Positions 14,142 to 21,320 of a DNA stretch of 21,320 nt are shown in pieces. A model generated the notes under the pieces. That model did no database searches. It was not told the origin of the DNA and was given only the letters and a program-made list of their open reading frames with translations. The position numbers and the translations under genes were made by a program. The DNA comes from CAVZLD01 sp964522605 (lineage in GTDB: Bacteria > Planctomycetota > Planctomycetia > Pirellulales > Pirellulaceae), in the NCBI GenBank assembly GCA_964522605.1, contig CAZFWV010000091.1, positions 1 through 21,320 on the forward strand. The letters run 5' to 3'. Numbering within the stretch: the first letter of the stretch is position 1; every line of letters starts with the position of its first letter.

Positions 14142-15020
14142 GTGAGTGCCAAGTTGCTGGACGGGAAAGCGGTCGCTCGTCAAATTCGGACAGAGCTTGC
14201 CGAGTCGGTCGTTGAGTTTATCGAGAACAACGGGATGGTTCCCACTCTAGCGGCCATCCTCGTGGGCGAGGATCCGGCCAGCGAAGTCTACGTCCGCAAC
14301 AAGCGAAAGGCGTGCGATCAAGTTGGAATTGAAAGTCAGTTGCATCGACTGCCGCAGGATGCGGATCAGGAGTCGTTGTTGGAGTTGATCGCTCGGCTGA
14401 ACAAGTCGCACGAGGTCCACGGGATTTTGGTGCAACTGCCGCTCCCCAAGCAGATTGATCCGGTGCGAGTGCTAGACGCGGTAAGTCCCTGGAAGGACGT
14501 GGATGCGTTTCACGCCGAGAATGTCGGGCGGATTGCCCAGGGACGGCCTCGATTTCTGCCCTGCACTCCGCACGGGATCCAGCAGTTGCTGCATCGCAGC
14601 GAATTGCCGGTCGCAGGCAAGCGTGTGGTCATCGTGGGACGCAGTGACATCGTAGGAAAACCTCTGGCATTGATGCTGATGCAGCGTGACTCCCCATTGG
14701 GCCCCACGGCGGCAAACGCGACGGTGACGGTCTGCCACAGTCGCACTCCCAATCTCGGCGAGGTCACGCGCCAGGCCGACATCCTGGTTGTTGCGGCGGG
14801 TCGTGCGGGGCTGATTACGGGCGAAATGGTCCGACCGGGGGCGGTTGTTGTGGACGTGGGCATGAACCGTCAGGCCGATCGTCTGGTCGGAGATGTCGAT
14901 TTCGAAAGCGTTCGCGCCATTGCCGGTCATCTGACGCCCGTTCCCGGCGGGGTCGGTCCACTGACGGTTGCGATGCTGTTGTGCAACACGAGGAAGGCCG
15001 CCGAACTGCAAGTCGCGTGA
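14142..15020 (+). CDS. folD: Bifunctional methylenetetrahydrofolate dehydrogenase / methenyltetrahydrofolate cyclohydrolase
   Basis: This 292-aa cytoplasmic enzyme interconverts 5,10-methylene-, methenyl- and 10-formyl-tetrahydrofolate using NADP+. Y50 and K54 (YVRNKRKACDQVG), Q98 (GILVQLPLP) and D121 (WKDVDAF) fall at the same numbers as the E. coli catalytic residues as I recall them. The nucleotide-binding part shows VVIVGRSDIVGKPLALML, the CHSRT segment and DVGMNR. The C-terminus has GHLTPVPGGVGPLTVAMLL. Translation starts at GTG (14142), with AAAGG about 9 nt upstream. The stop codon is directly followed by the ATG of the DUF72 gene (TGAATG), so the two are probably translationally coupled. 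Confidence 0.97.
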   Translation: MSAKLLDGKAVARQIRTELAESVVEFIENNGMVPTLAAILVGEDPASEVYVRNKRKACDQVGIESQLHRLPQDADQESLLELIARLNKSHEVHGILVQLPLPKQIDPVRVLDAVSPWKDVDAFHAENVGRIAQGRPRFLPCTPHGIQQLLHRSELPVAGKRVVIVGRSDIVGKPLALMLMQRDSPLGPTAANATVTVCHSRTPNLGEVTRQADILVVAAGRAGLITGEMVRPGAVVVDVGMNRQADRLVGDVDFESVRAIAGHLTPVPGGVGPLTVAMLLCNTRKAAELQVA

Positions 15021-15902
15021 ATGAAGGGACACTACTACCTGGGATGCCCGGTCTGGGCCTGTGAACGGTGGAAGGGCCGACTCTACACGGCTCAAGCACC
15101 TCGAGATCGGTGGCTGACGCAATACGCGCAGGTCTTTGCGACGGTCGAGGGAAACAGCGTCTTTTATCACCTGCCGGCCTTGGAGACCGTTCTGCGCTGG
15201 CTGGATCGCGTCCCGGCAGGCTTTCGCTTCGCGATGAAGTTTCCCCGAGTCATCACGCACGAGAAGCGGTTACTCGACGTCCAGGAGGAAACTCGCGCAT
15301 TTCTCGAACTGCTCGAGCCACTTCACGTGAACGACCGGCTTGGCACGTGTTGGCTGCAGCTGCCTCCAGGCTTTGCGCCGCATCATCTCGCCGATCTCGA
15401 AGCGTATCTTGATCAACTCCCGCGTCACCTTTCGTTCGCCGTGGAGTTGCGTCATCCCGAGTTCTTTCGTTCGCCGCAGATCGTCGAGCAACTCAACAAG
15501 CTTCTGGAGGCGCACGCGATCAACCGTGTGATTCTGGACAGTCGCCCTCTCTTCAGTGCGGCTCCGGACGATCCCGCCGAAGTCGCATCGCAGCGGCGAA
15601 AACCGCGTCTGCCGGTCTGCTACGACGTCACGGGCAAGCATCCGCTGGTCCGACTGATCGGGCGCAACGATCTGCCGCGGAATCTTCCGTGGATCCGCGA
15701 ATGGGCGCCGCGGATCGCGCGCTGGATCGAAGCCGGTCTGACGCCCTTCGTCTTTACCCATACACCGGACGAGCGGCACGCGCCCGACTTTGCGCGCATG
15801 TTTCATGAAGAACTTCGGTGCCACACCAATGTATTGGATGAGATGCCACCGTGGCCCGGCGAACGAGAGGACGACTCTCCGCAACAGTTGGAGCTCTTTT
15901 GA
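15021..15902 (+). CDS. DUF72 domain-containing protein
   Basis: This 293-aa protein has the DUF72 (YecE-like, TIM-barrel) pattern: YYLGCPVWACERWKG at the N-terminus, NSVFYHLPALETVLRW (45-60), FRFAMKFPRVITHEKRL (68-84), LGTCWLQLPPGF (107-118), FAVELRHPEFF (138-148) and a late FVFTHTPDERHAPDFARMFHEEL. The first residues give the usual G-(T/C)-x-W opening, with C9 where most members have S or T. Its biochemical role is not established. The C-terminal tail is acidic and ends QQLELF. It abuts folD with no gap and precedes recD2 by 17 nt, so it is likely co-transcribed with both. Confidence 0.88.
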   Translation: MKGHYYLGCPVWACERWKGRLYTAQAPRDRWLTQYAQVFATVEGNSVFYHLPALETVLRWLDRVPAGFRFAMKFPRVITHEKRLLDVQEETRAFLELLEPLHVNDRLGTCWLQLPPGFAPHHLADLEAYLDQLPRHLSFAVELRHPEFFRSPQIVEQLNKLLEAHAINRVILDSRPLFSAAPDDPAEVASQRRKPRLPVCYDVTGKHPLVRLIGRNDLPRNLPWIREWAPRIARWIEAGLTPFVFTHTPDERHAPDFARMFHEELRCHTNVLDEMPPWPGEREDDSPQQLELF

Positions 15903-15919
15903 GCCGGCAGACGAAATCG

Positions 15920-18109
15920 ATGTCTGAACGAATCCGAGGAGTCATCGAGCGCGTAACGTACCACAACCCGGAGAATGGTTTTTCCGTGTTGCGCGTTCGG
16001 GTTCCCAAGAAAAATGATCTCGTCACCGTCGTTGGAAAAACCACATCCGTCACGGCGGGCGAGGAGATCCACGCGACCGGACAATGGAAGGTGGATCGCG
16101 AACACGGTCAGCAGTTCGCCGCGGACGAAATCCGCATTTCGCATCCCACGTCGGTAGAAGGAATCGAGCGCTATTTGGGCTCGGGCGCGATTCGCAGTGT
16201 GGGACCACGGTTGGCGGCACGCATCGTCCGCGCATTTGGACCGAGAACGCTCCAGATCCTTGACCAGGCACCCGACTTTTTGCTGCAGATCAAGGGCATT
16301 GGGCCCGAACGACTGAAGCGGATCCAGCAAAGTTGGCAGCAGCAGCGCGAGGTCCGCCGGATCATGCTGTTCTTGTCGGAGCATGCTGTGCCCGCAGGCC
16401 TGGCCCTTCGCATCTACCGCACGTACGGTCAAGACGCGATCGATCGGCTTCGCTCCAATCCCTATCAACTGGCGGATGACATTCGTGGGATCGGATTCAA
16501 AACAGCCGATCAGCTCGCGGCACGTCTGGGCATGGACCGGCAAAGTCCCCAGCGGGCCGACGCGGCGGTGCGGTATGCGTTGCAGGAACTTGCGGGACAG
16601 GGACACTGCGGTTTTCCCGAAGCGGGTGTCGTCGAGACAACAACCCAACTCGCGGAAATCGAACCGCACCTGGTAGAACAGGCCGTTCAGCGCGTCGTGG
16701 CCGGTGGGCTGGTTGTCCGGGAAGAGGTCGAGCACCAAGCGTTTCTCTATCTGGCATCGCTCGATTGGGCCGAGCGTGGCCTGGCCGAATCGGTCAAGCG
16801 GATCGTCACCGCCGGGCCTCATCCCCTGCCTGCGATCGACCTGCCCAAGGCGCTGGAATGGGTCGAGCAGCGACTGACGATTGAACTCGCCCCCGGTCAA
16901 CGGGAGGCCATTCGGAGCGTTTGTCAAAACAAGCTAACTGTCATCACCGGTGGTCCGGGAGTCGGGAAGACTACCATCGTCCGCAGCATCCTGGAGATTT
17001 TTTCGGCGAAGGGATTGGAGACGGTGCTGGCCGCACCGACAGGCCGGGCGGCAAAACGCCTCGCCGAGACAACGCAACACGAGGCGAAGACAATCCACCG
17101 ACTGCTGGAATTCGACCCGGCAACCGGCGAATTCCGCCACGACACCGAACATCCTCTCGACGGCGACCTGTTCGTGCTCGACGAAACCTCCATGGTCGAC
17201 GCGGTCCTAGGCTATCAATTCCTCCGCGCCGTTCCCCACGAAGCTTGCGTTGTTTTCGTCGGCGACGTTGATCAGTTGCCCTCGGTAGGTCCCGGAGCCG
17301 TACTGGCAGATCTGATCAATTCCGGCACGATTCCGGTCGCCCGACTGACCGAGATTTTTCGCCAAGCCAGCTCCAGCCGGATTGTCGTGACGGCCTATGC
17401 GGTGAACGAAGGCACGATGCCGGAGCTCAAGACCCCGGAGGAATTGAGTGACTTCTATTTCGTGGAATCGAACGATCCGCCAGCCATCTGTGACTTACTG
17501 GTTCGACTTGTGCAAGACAGGATTCCCTCGCGATTCGGTTTCGACCGCTCGTCCCAGATTCAGGTTTTGTCTCCCATGAACCGATCGGTTCTCGGAACAC
17601 GCAATCTGAACCAGGTGCTACAGCAGGCGCTCAACCCGCCGGGCGAACAGGCCGAGGTCGAGTACTATGGGTCGACATTCCGCGTTGGAGACCGGGTAAT
17701 CCAGAACATCAACAACTACGATCGTGACGTGTTCAACGGCGATCAGGGAATCATCCACAGTATCCATCGTATTGATCAAGAACTGACAGTCGAGTTCGAA
17801 GGACGCGGGGTCGTCTATGAATTCAGCGATCTGGATGAGCTGACCTTGGCCTACGCCTTATCGATTCACAAGAGTCAAGGATCGGAGTTCCCCTGCGTCG
17901 TGATTCCGCTTCATACCCAACACTTCCCGATGTTGCGACGCAACCTGTTGTACACGGCGATCACGCGCGGCAGACAGTTGGTCGTGGTGGTCGGCAGCCG
18001 TCGGGCACTATCCCTGGCGATTCGACGTGTTGATACGAATGAGCGCCACACGGCGCTCTGCCGACGCCTGCGAGAGATCTTCGCCCGGGGCGGCAAGGAT
18101 GGCTCGTAA
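15920..18109 (+). CDS. recD2: RecD2-type SF1B DNA helicase
   Basis: This 729-aa 5'-3' helicase acts in DNA repair outside the RecBCD complex. The N-terminus (1-75) is the OB-like RecD2 extension (RGVIERVTYHNPENGFSV). Helix-hairpin-helix segments follow (IRSVGPRLAARIV, LLQIKGIGPERLKRI). The motor starts near 320, with Walker A GGPGVGKTT (344-352), APTGRAAKR (motif Ia, 372-380), LDETSMVD (Walker B, 420-427), GDVDQLPSVGPG (motif III, 448-459) and a UvrD_C_2 part with HKSQGSEF (650-657) and YTAITRGRQ (motif VI, 678-686). Length is typical of RecD2 (about 720-750 aa). ATG 15920 is chosen because conserved sequence starts there; the frame before it overlaps the DUF72 gene. No recB or recC is nearby. 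Confidence 0.94.
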   Translation: MSERIRGVIERVTYHNPENGFSVLRVRVPKKNDLVTVVGKTTSVTAGEEIHATGQWKVDREHGQQFAADEIRISHPTSVEGIERYLGSGAIRSVGPRLAARIVRAFGPRTLQILDQAPDFLLQIKGIGPERLKRIQQSWQQQREVRRIMLFLSEHAVPAGLALRIYRTYGQDAIDRLRSNPYQLADDIRGIGFKTADQLAARLGMDRQSPQRADAAVRYALQELAGQGHCGFPEAGVVETTTQLAEIEPHLVEQAVQRVVAGGLVVREEVEHQAFLYLASLDWAERGLAESVKRIVTAGPHPLPAIDLPKALEWVEQRLTIELAPGQREAIRSVCQNKLTVITGGPGVGKTTIVRSILEIFSAKGLETVLAAPTGRAAKRLAETTQHEAKTIHRLLEFDPATGEFRHDTEHPLDGDLFVLDETSMVDAVLGYQFLRAVPHEACVVFVGDVDQLPSVGPGAVLADLINSGTIPVARLTEIFRQASSSRIVVTAYAVNEGTMPELKTPEELSDFYFVESNDPPAICDLLVRLVQDRIPSRFGFDRSSQIQVLSPMNRSVLGTRNLNQVLQQALNPPGEQAEVEYYGSTFRVGDRVIQNINNYDRDVFNGDQGIIHSIHRIDQELTVEFEGRGVVYEFSDLDELTLAYALSIHKSQGSEFPCVVIPLHTQHFPMLRRNLLYTAITRGRQLVVVVGSRRALSLAIRRVDTNERHTALCRRLREIFARGGKDGS

Positions 18110-18119
18110 GGTCAACCGA

Positions 18120-18950
18120 TCATGACGGTGTCGAGTCGTGAAGCGCTCTGCGCTGTCGCTGAGACTCGTAGAACAGGACCGCCGCAGTGGCCGAGACATT
18201 CAGACTGTCCGCGGTACCCGACATGGGCAATTTGATCCCGACGTAGGCCGGCTTTTCCCAATCTGGAGACACGCCGCGAGCCTCGCTTCCCAGAACGAAC
18301 GCAACGGGCGCGCCGTAGTCAACTTGATCGTAATCCACCGCACCGTCGAGACGTGCCACGCAGACGCGAACGCCGAGTCGCTTCAGCCAATCCTGGACCT
18401 GATCGACTGGCGCGGCACACACCGAACAGGTGAAGAGAGTTCCCAGACTTGCACGAATCGCATTCGGATTAAACAAGTCGGTCCCTCCATCGGCAACAAT
18501 CACCGCGTCGATGCCTGCCGCATCGGCGGTGCGAACAATGGCACCCACGTTGCCCGGCTTCTCGATTCCCTCCAACACCGCCAATCGGGGATTTTTCGGC
18601 AGCGTCAGGTCGGCGAGCAGGCGGGCCGGCGTTTCGGCCACGGCGACGATTCCATCTCTTCGATCGCCATAACTGATTTTGCCCAAAAGATTCTCCGGGA
18701 GCACCGTCAGTCGAACCTGTTGCTCGACCAGCGGCTGCAGCCACTCCGCCCACGCCGGATCGTTCAGTCGTCGTTCTTCCAGAAACACCTCGACCAAACG
18801 CACACGACCGCGCGTCGCCAGTTGTATCTCGCGGCAACCCTCGATCAGTATTCGCTGCTGCTGGCGACGCTGCCGGGCATGGCGCAGCAGGAAAGCGGCC
18901 TTCAACCGAGGGTTTTGCGCACTGGTGATTCGTTCCGCCTGAATTGCCAC
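18120..18950 (-). CDS. SpoU/TrmH-family RNA 2'-O-methyltransferase
   Basis: This 276-aa SPOUT-class (trefoil-knot) methyltransferase uses S-adenosylmethionine to methylate ribose 2'-OH of tRNA or rRNA. The three SpoU motifs are present: motif 1 EKPGNVGAIVRTADAAGID (130-148, N134 and R140), motif 2 FVLGSEARGVS (218-228) and motif 3 IKLPMSGTADSLNVSATAA (239-257). The N-terminal ~100 residues form the L30e-like substrate-binding domain (RITSAQNPRLK, ILIEGCREIQLA). The start is the GTG at 18950, where conserved sequence begins. No ATG lies in frame near it, and the only longer frame (to 19151) crosses two hairpins. A clear ribosome site is lacking, so the start is tentative. It is convergent with recD2, with a 10-bp gap. 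The target nucleotide cannot be told. Confidence 0.9.
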   Translation of the reverse strand: MAIQAERITSAQNPRLKAAFLLRHARQRRQQQRILIEGCREIQLATRGRVRLVEVFLEERRLNDPAWAEWLQPLVEQQVRLTVLPENLLGKISYGDRRDGIVAVAETPARLLADLTLPKNPRLAVLEGIEKPGNVGAIVRTADAAGIDAVIVADGGTDLFNPNAIRASLGTLFTCSVCAAPVDQVQDWLKRLGVRVCVARLDGAVDYDQVDYGAPVAFVLGSEARGVSPDWEKPAYVGIKLPMSGTADSLNVSATAAVLFYESQRQRRALHDSTPS

Positions 18951-19250
18951 CGAACTGCTACCGGTCAGGAGAATTTCGGAAAGGACAGGATCAGAAAAGC
19001 TCTTCAGAGGAAACTGTGGGTGAAATCGCAGCTTCCCTGGGGCTCTGCCCCAATCCCGTAGTTTATCGCGTCTGTGATTTCGGGAACTCGCGGCGGTCGA
19101 AATGACCGCTGCAGGTTGGGAATCATGCCCTCGACGCCGAGGTCGCGTCAAGAAGCCTCAGCAAGCGTTCCAAAATGGGTCGTTATTTGCAGCGCCCGAG
19201 GAAACGTATGAGTTCTTGCGACTGCGGGCCGGAGTCGCCGTCGGATCCCC
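18951..19250. other. Gene-free stretch with two short hairpins
   Basis: I see no gene here. TGGGGC (19038-19043) pairs with GCCCCA (19047-19052) across TCT, and GCGGTC (19093-19098) pairs with GACCGC (19104-19109) across GAAAT. Either could end minus-strand transcription coming from the ankyrin remnant, but neither has a T-run. A promoter for the methyltransferase was not recognised. Confidence 0.4.
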
Positions 19251-19492
19251 TCAACGGCGCGAGTCCGCGGCCGCCTCGCCGCGCGTAGCCCTGCGTTCCA
19301 GTAGCAGCTCCACCGTCTCCGAGTTTTTCCTTTCTTCCGCCCAATCCAGCGCGTACGGCCCAGATCGCTCTTCTTGTTAACCTCGGCCCCGTTTGCGATC
19401 AGTAGTTTAGCCAAATCTACTCGGTCATGTTGAGCAGTAACGTGCCGCGGCATCAAGGCGATCGCCCCGACTCCTGAGTGTGATCCCGCCAA
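19251..19492 (-). pseudogene. Ankyrin-repeat protein remnant with a frameshift
   Basis: Reading down from about 19450, one frame gives HVTAQHDRVDLAKLLIANG then AEVNKKSDLGRT, a clear ankyrin repeat (normally TPLH.AA..G...A.LLI..GA.VN). Immediately after GRT the match jumps to the next frame, which continues ALDWAEERKNSETVELLLER and then RATRGEAAADSRR to a TGA at 19251. The expected joined text GRTALDWAEE is the ordinary start of the next repeat, so one G seems to be missing near 19351-19353. Upstream of about 19455 no intact ankyrin sequence or good start was found. The gene is therefore truncated at the N-terminus and frameshifted. A sequencing error is the alternative for the frameshift but not for the missing N-terminus. 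Confidence 0.72.
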
Positions 19493-19505
19493 ATAGACCT
19501 CGGAT

Positions 19506-19775
19506 CTATCGCAGCACCAGCCCCAGGACCGTGAAGAGGAGAGCCAGATTTATCGAAATGATGAACGGGTAGAAAAGCGGCCCGGAGCGATCGGTTTCCT
19601 TAATAGTAAAGTAACGGTAGTCGCTGATGTATTTGAGGATGAAAAGCCTCAGAAAAAACCAGTTGATTTTCTGTCCGCGCACTCGCACGGCGCTCGTCAT
19701 CGCCATCATCAGCACGACACCGATTACGGCACAGGGGATCGCGAGAACGAGAAAAACGGTGCTGAGACCCGCCAT
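19506..19775 (-). CDS. Small two-helix membrane protein
   Basis: This 89-aa protein has hydrophobic segments at about residues 4-27 (LSTVFLVLAIPCAVIGVVLMMAM as the core) and 67-88 (LFYPFIISINLALLFTVLGLVL). They are separated by a basic/aromatic polar loop (RVRGQKINWFFLRLFILKYISDYRYF). The ATG at 19775 has an excellent AAGGAG site 8 nt upstream on the minus strand, which makes it a real gene rather than a chance frame. I do not recognise a family. It lies between the ankyrin remnant and a gene-free repeat-like stretch. Function unknown; membrane location is predicted from composition. Confidence 0.75.
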   Translation of the reverse strand: MAGLSTVFLVLAIPCAVIGVVLMMAMTSAVRVRGQKINWFFLRLFILKYISDYRYFTIKETDRSGPLFYPFIISINLALLFTVLGLVLR

Positions 19776-20066
19776 GACGTAGCTCCTTCTTCGTAAGATT
19801 AGTCACCGACTCTCCCTACTCGGTTATTCGCCGTTATTCGCCCAAAACACGCTGTTCTTGGCAGACTTCACCCGACACGGATCCAGTGAAAGAACCAGAA
19901 TCGGCGGCCACTCGATCGCCGCCAAGCCACATCGACGCCTGTGCAAACCGCAGCCGCGGGGCGCGACCCGTTGGATGAACTCGACGCGCCTCAAAATACG
20001 AATTAGAGTTTTACGGAATTCCGCCGCGACCGACGGTGAAGAAGACAATGGGCAGGTCACTCGCAG
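19776..20066. other. Gene-free stretch, possible dispersed repeat
   Basis: About 290 bp lie between the small membrane protein and the toxin gene. Short frames exist on both strands (19824-20060 minus, 19858-20070 plus), but neither has a ribosome site or recognisable protein features. TTATTCGCCGTTATTCGCCC (19823-19842) contains the direct repeat GTTATTCGCC, nearest the membrane protein gene. Confidence 0.45.
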
Positions 20067-20477
20067 TTAGCTGCCTGCTGAGCCATCGCGTGGTGGCGTG
20101 ATACGGTTCCCAGAGATCATTGGCAATCGCCGGAGAGCGAGGCGGCGGTCTGTCACCGTCACCGCCGCACCCGCACGCAAGTCAGTTTCGACGACGCGGA
20201 CCACTTGTTGAACAACTCGCGCTACGGCTTCCCCTTTCAAGCCCTGAATGCGAATTCGAATGACCGACGGTGCAGATGCGTTGGACCTGGCCAGCAGCGC
20301 ATGGAGATCGGCGTCGAGCGTCACAACAATCGCACTCCGCTTTTTTCCCAGCGCCAGGATGGTCTCGTCACTTGCTTTGGCAAGTCCTAAATACCCCACA
20401 TGCTCCGCTGGCAGTCCGATGGCTCGAAGATGTTCGACGGTGGAACGCGGCAGGCCTTGGTCAAGCAAGAACTCCAT
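20067..20477 (-). CDS. DUF5615 (PIN-like) putative toxin
   Basis: This 136-aa protein has the PIN-like DUF5615 pattern: LLDQGLP (4-10, D6), LAKASDETIL (32-41, D38/E39) and IVVTLDADLHALL (50-62, D55 and D57). These acidic residues would form the Mg2+ site of an RNase related to VapC toxins. The usual family tail is extended by about 25 residues rich in R and P (ALRRLPMISGNRITPPRDG). Its ATG overlaps the stop of the DUF433 gene (TAATG), so the pair is co-translated. RNase toxin function is inferred from the family and from operon structure. Confidence 0.85.
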   Translation of the reverse strand: MEFLLDQGLPRSTVEHLRAIGLPAEHVGYLGLAKASDETILALGKKRSAIVVTLDADLHALLARSNASAPSVIRIRIQGLKGEAVARVVQQVVRVVETDLRAGAAVTVTDRRLALRRLPMISGNRITPPRDGSAGS

Positions 20478-20707
20478 TACGCTTTATGCAGCTCCAGGAC
20501 TTTGTCATCAAGATTGGCCGCCGCGTACGCCAAAGCCTGGCGCACATCTTCATCTTCCAGCTCCGGGTACTCCGCGCGGAATTCTTCTCGATCAGTGTAC
20601 GTGGCCAGTGCTTCCAGCACGCGACGCACTGTCAGCCGCATGCCTCGGATGCACGGTTGACCATTCATGATTGCCGGATCACTTGTGATTCGATCAAACT
20701 CACGCAT
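20477..20707 (-). CDS. DUF433 putative antitoxin
   Basis: This 76-aa protein is a textbook DUF433: FDRITSDPAIMNGQPCIRGM (4-23), RLTVRRVLEALA (24-35) and EYPELEDEDVRQALAYAA (46-63). DUF433 proteins carry a small winged/HTH-like DNA-binding fold, are VapB45-like antitoxins of DUF5615 toxins, and usually repress their own operon. The start ATG at 20707 lies 46 nt below a consensus -10 box, with GGGGA 9-10 nt upstream as a modest ribosome site. It overlaps the toxin gene by one base. Confidence 0.9.
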   Translation of the reverse strand: MREFDRITSDPAIMNGQPCIRGMRLTVRRVLEALATYTDREEFRAEYPELEDEDVRQALAYAAANLDDKVLELHKA

Positions 20708-20753
20708 AGCACAGATTCCCCCTTTGTCCCGAGCGGATCACAACCGCCCCTCT

Positions 20754-20759
20754 ATTATA
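20754..20759 (-). promoter_or_regulatory. -10 box of the toxin-antitoxin operon
   Basis: A perfect TATAAT on the minus strand, within GGTATAATAGAGG, would start transcription about 39 nt before the antitoxin ATG. The -35 region is poor (TGGCGC at 17 nt), in keeping with autoregulated or activator-independent weak promoters. Confidence 0.5.
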
Positions 20760-20970
20760 CCCTGACCAGTTGCCGAGCGCCAGAGTTGCCGAATTCGTCC
20801 CGAATTGCCCCTGTTGGGCGTGCGAAGTGAAGCAGCGAGATTCAAGGCCTCGTTTGTTAGTCTTGGGACGGCGATTGCTGGCCCAGCCATGGGCGCACTC
20901 GCGGCGTCCCAGACGGGTCCCTTTTCCAAATCCCCTACGTCGGCTTTCTTCTGTTCTCAACACGGATCCG

Positions 20971-21231
20971 CTACTGCGAATGAGCGGCTTCCATGTTCAC
21001 CGGATGCCCTTTCTCACTGACAGTACACAGGCAACCGTCCTCAAAGAACAGTTCAATTCGTTCGTCGCGGCGATAGACCCACTTGAAATCGCCGCCTTCA
21101 CCGAGGACCACGTCAGGTGCCTGCATTATGTTGCGCACTTTGTCTGGCGTCATACCGTAGCGTAGAGCCCACGATTGCGGCTCGGAGTAGATGCGTACCG
21201 AAACAAGGAGCGCCGCGCAAAAACACAGCAC
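20971..21231 (-). CDS. Small exported or anchored protein with BamE/SmpA-like segment
   Basis: This is an 86-aa frame. A short hydrophobic N-terminus (MLCFCAALLVSV) is followed by LRYGMTPDKVRNIMQAPDVV (residues 23-42) and FKWVYRRDERIELFFEDGCL. The pattern is a helix (GMTPDKVRNIMQAP) followed by two strands (WVYRR, IELFFEDG). This resembles the SmpA/OmlA/BamE-type lipid-linked small domain and many BLIP-like fold proteins. The only reasonable start is the GTG at 21231; a TGA lies in frame at 21271-21273 upstream. No clear ribosome site is seen. Function is unknown and the fold call is tentative. Confidence 0.55.
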   Translation of the reverse strand: MLCFCAALLVSVRIYSEPQSWALRYGMTPDKVRNIMQAPDVVLGEGGDFKWVYRRDERIELFFEDGCLCTVSEKGHPVNMEAAHSQ

Positions 21232-21320
21232 ACACTGGTGAAGCCAACCGCAACACGCCAGAGCCGGATCTCACAGTCTCGGATCCTCAGCGGAAATGAC
21301 ATGGCAGTCTTGCCTCGTGA

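Noticed and set aside
15803..16927. 374-residue open frame antisense to recD2
   Set aside because: Shadow frame; all helicase motifs lie on the plus strand.
18138..19061. 307-residue plus-strand frame opposite the RNA methyltransferase
   Set aside because: The SpoU motifs are on the minus strand, and the plus-strand product resembles nothing.
19824..20060. 78-residue minus-strand frame and the opposing 70-residue plus-strand frame
   Set aside because: No ribosome site, two overlapping opposite frames of equal quality, and a repeat-like composition; treated as non-coding.
20700..20963. Overlapping short frames upstream of the antitoxin gene
   Set aside because: They cover the toxin-antitoxin promoter and show no protein features on either strand.
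1..21320. CRISPR array, transposase, integrase or defence island
   Set aside because: No regularly spaced repeats with unique spacers and no Cas, transposase or integrase motifs were found; the only defence-like item is the DUF433/DUF5615 pair.

Overview
The window looks like ordinary chromosomal DNA from a planctomycete-like bacterium. This is an inference with no database search behind it. It rests on the GC-rich, loosely packed layout with many monocistronic genes, a TPR protein whose final repeats have a layout I associate with planctomycetes (NNLAWVLATSP ... LAASYAELG), a CbbX/SpoVK-like AAA+ protein ending in a zinc ribbon, a cytoplasmic-looking beta-helix protein, and several families of short palindromic intergenic repeats. 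I see no phage, conjugative or transposase genes, no rRNA and no CRISPR array.

Layout. 1-2737: creatininase-family amidohydrolase, tRNA-His(GTG) with a good sigma70-type promoter overlapping the upstream stop codon, and a pectate-lyase-3-type beta-helix protein. 2840-7267: AAA+ ATPase with C-terminal zinc ribbon, then a two-gene catabolic pair: an FAH-fold 2-keto-3-deoxy-sugar-acid dehydratase candidate and an alpha-ketoglutarate-semialdehyde dehydrogenase. Together they could form the last two steps of a non-phosphorylative (Weimberg-type) pentose route. 7502-10141: a secreted TPR protein that starts at TTG, a 149-bp MITE-like palindromic element, and an HD-domain hydrolase. 10142-13550: two repeat-rich gene-free stretches flank a convergent pair, pterin-4a-carbinolamine dehydratase (+) and siroheme sulfite/nitrite reductase (-), whose 3' ends overlap by 11 bp. 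13551-18109: pgpA, then a tight folD / DUF72 / recD2 cluster with its own likely promoter in front of folD. 18120-21231, all minus strand: a SpoU/TrmH RNA methyltransferase, a frameshifted ankyrin-repeat remnant, a small two-helix membrane protein, a DUF433/DUF5615 toxin-antitoxin operon with a clear -10 box, and a small BamE-like protein.

How genes work together. The KDG-type dehydratase/semialdehyde dehydrogenase pair feeds 2-oxoglutarate. folD, pgpA, the sulfite reductase and the pterin dehydratase are housekeeping functions without an evident joint pathway. The accessory character (pseudogene, toxin-antitoxin pair, repeats) is concentrated after 18.9 kb. I found no convincing new multi-gene system. 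The most notable items are the MITE-like element, the repeat cluster at 13.05-13.48 kb, the ATPase/zinc-ribbon fusion, the dyad in front of the sulfite reductase, and the recently broken ankyrin gene.
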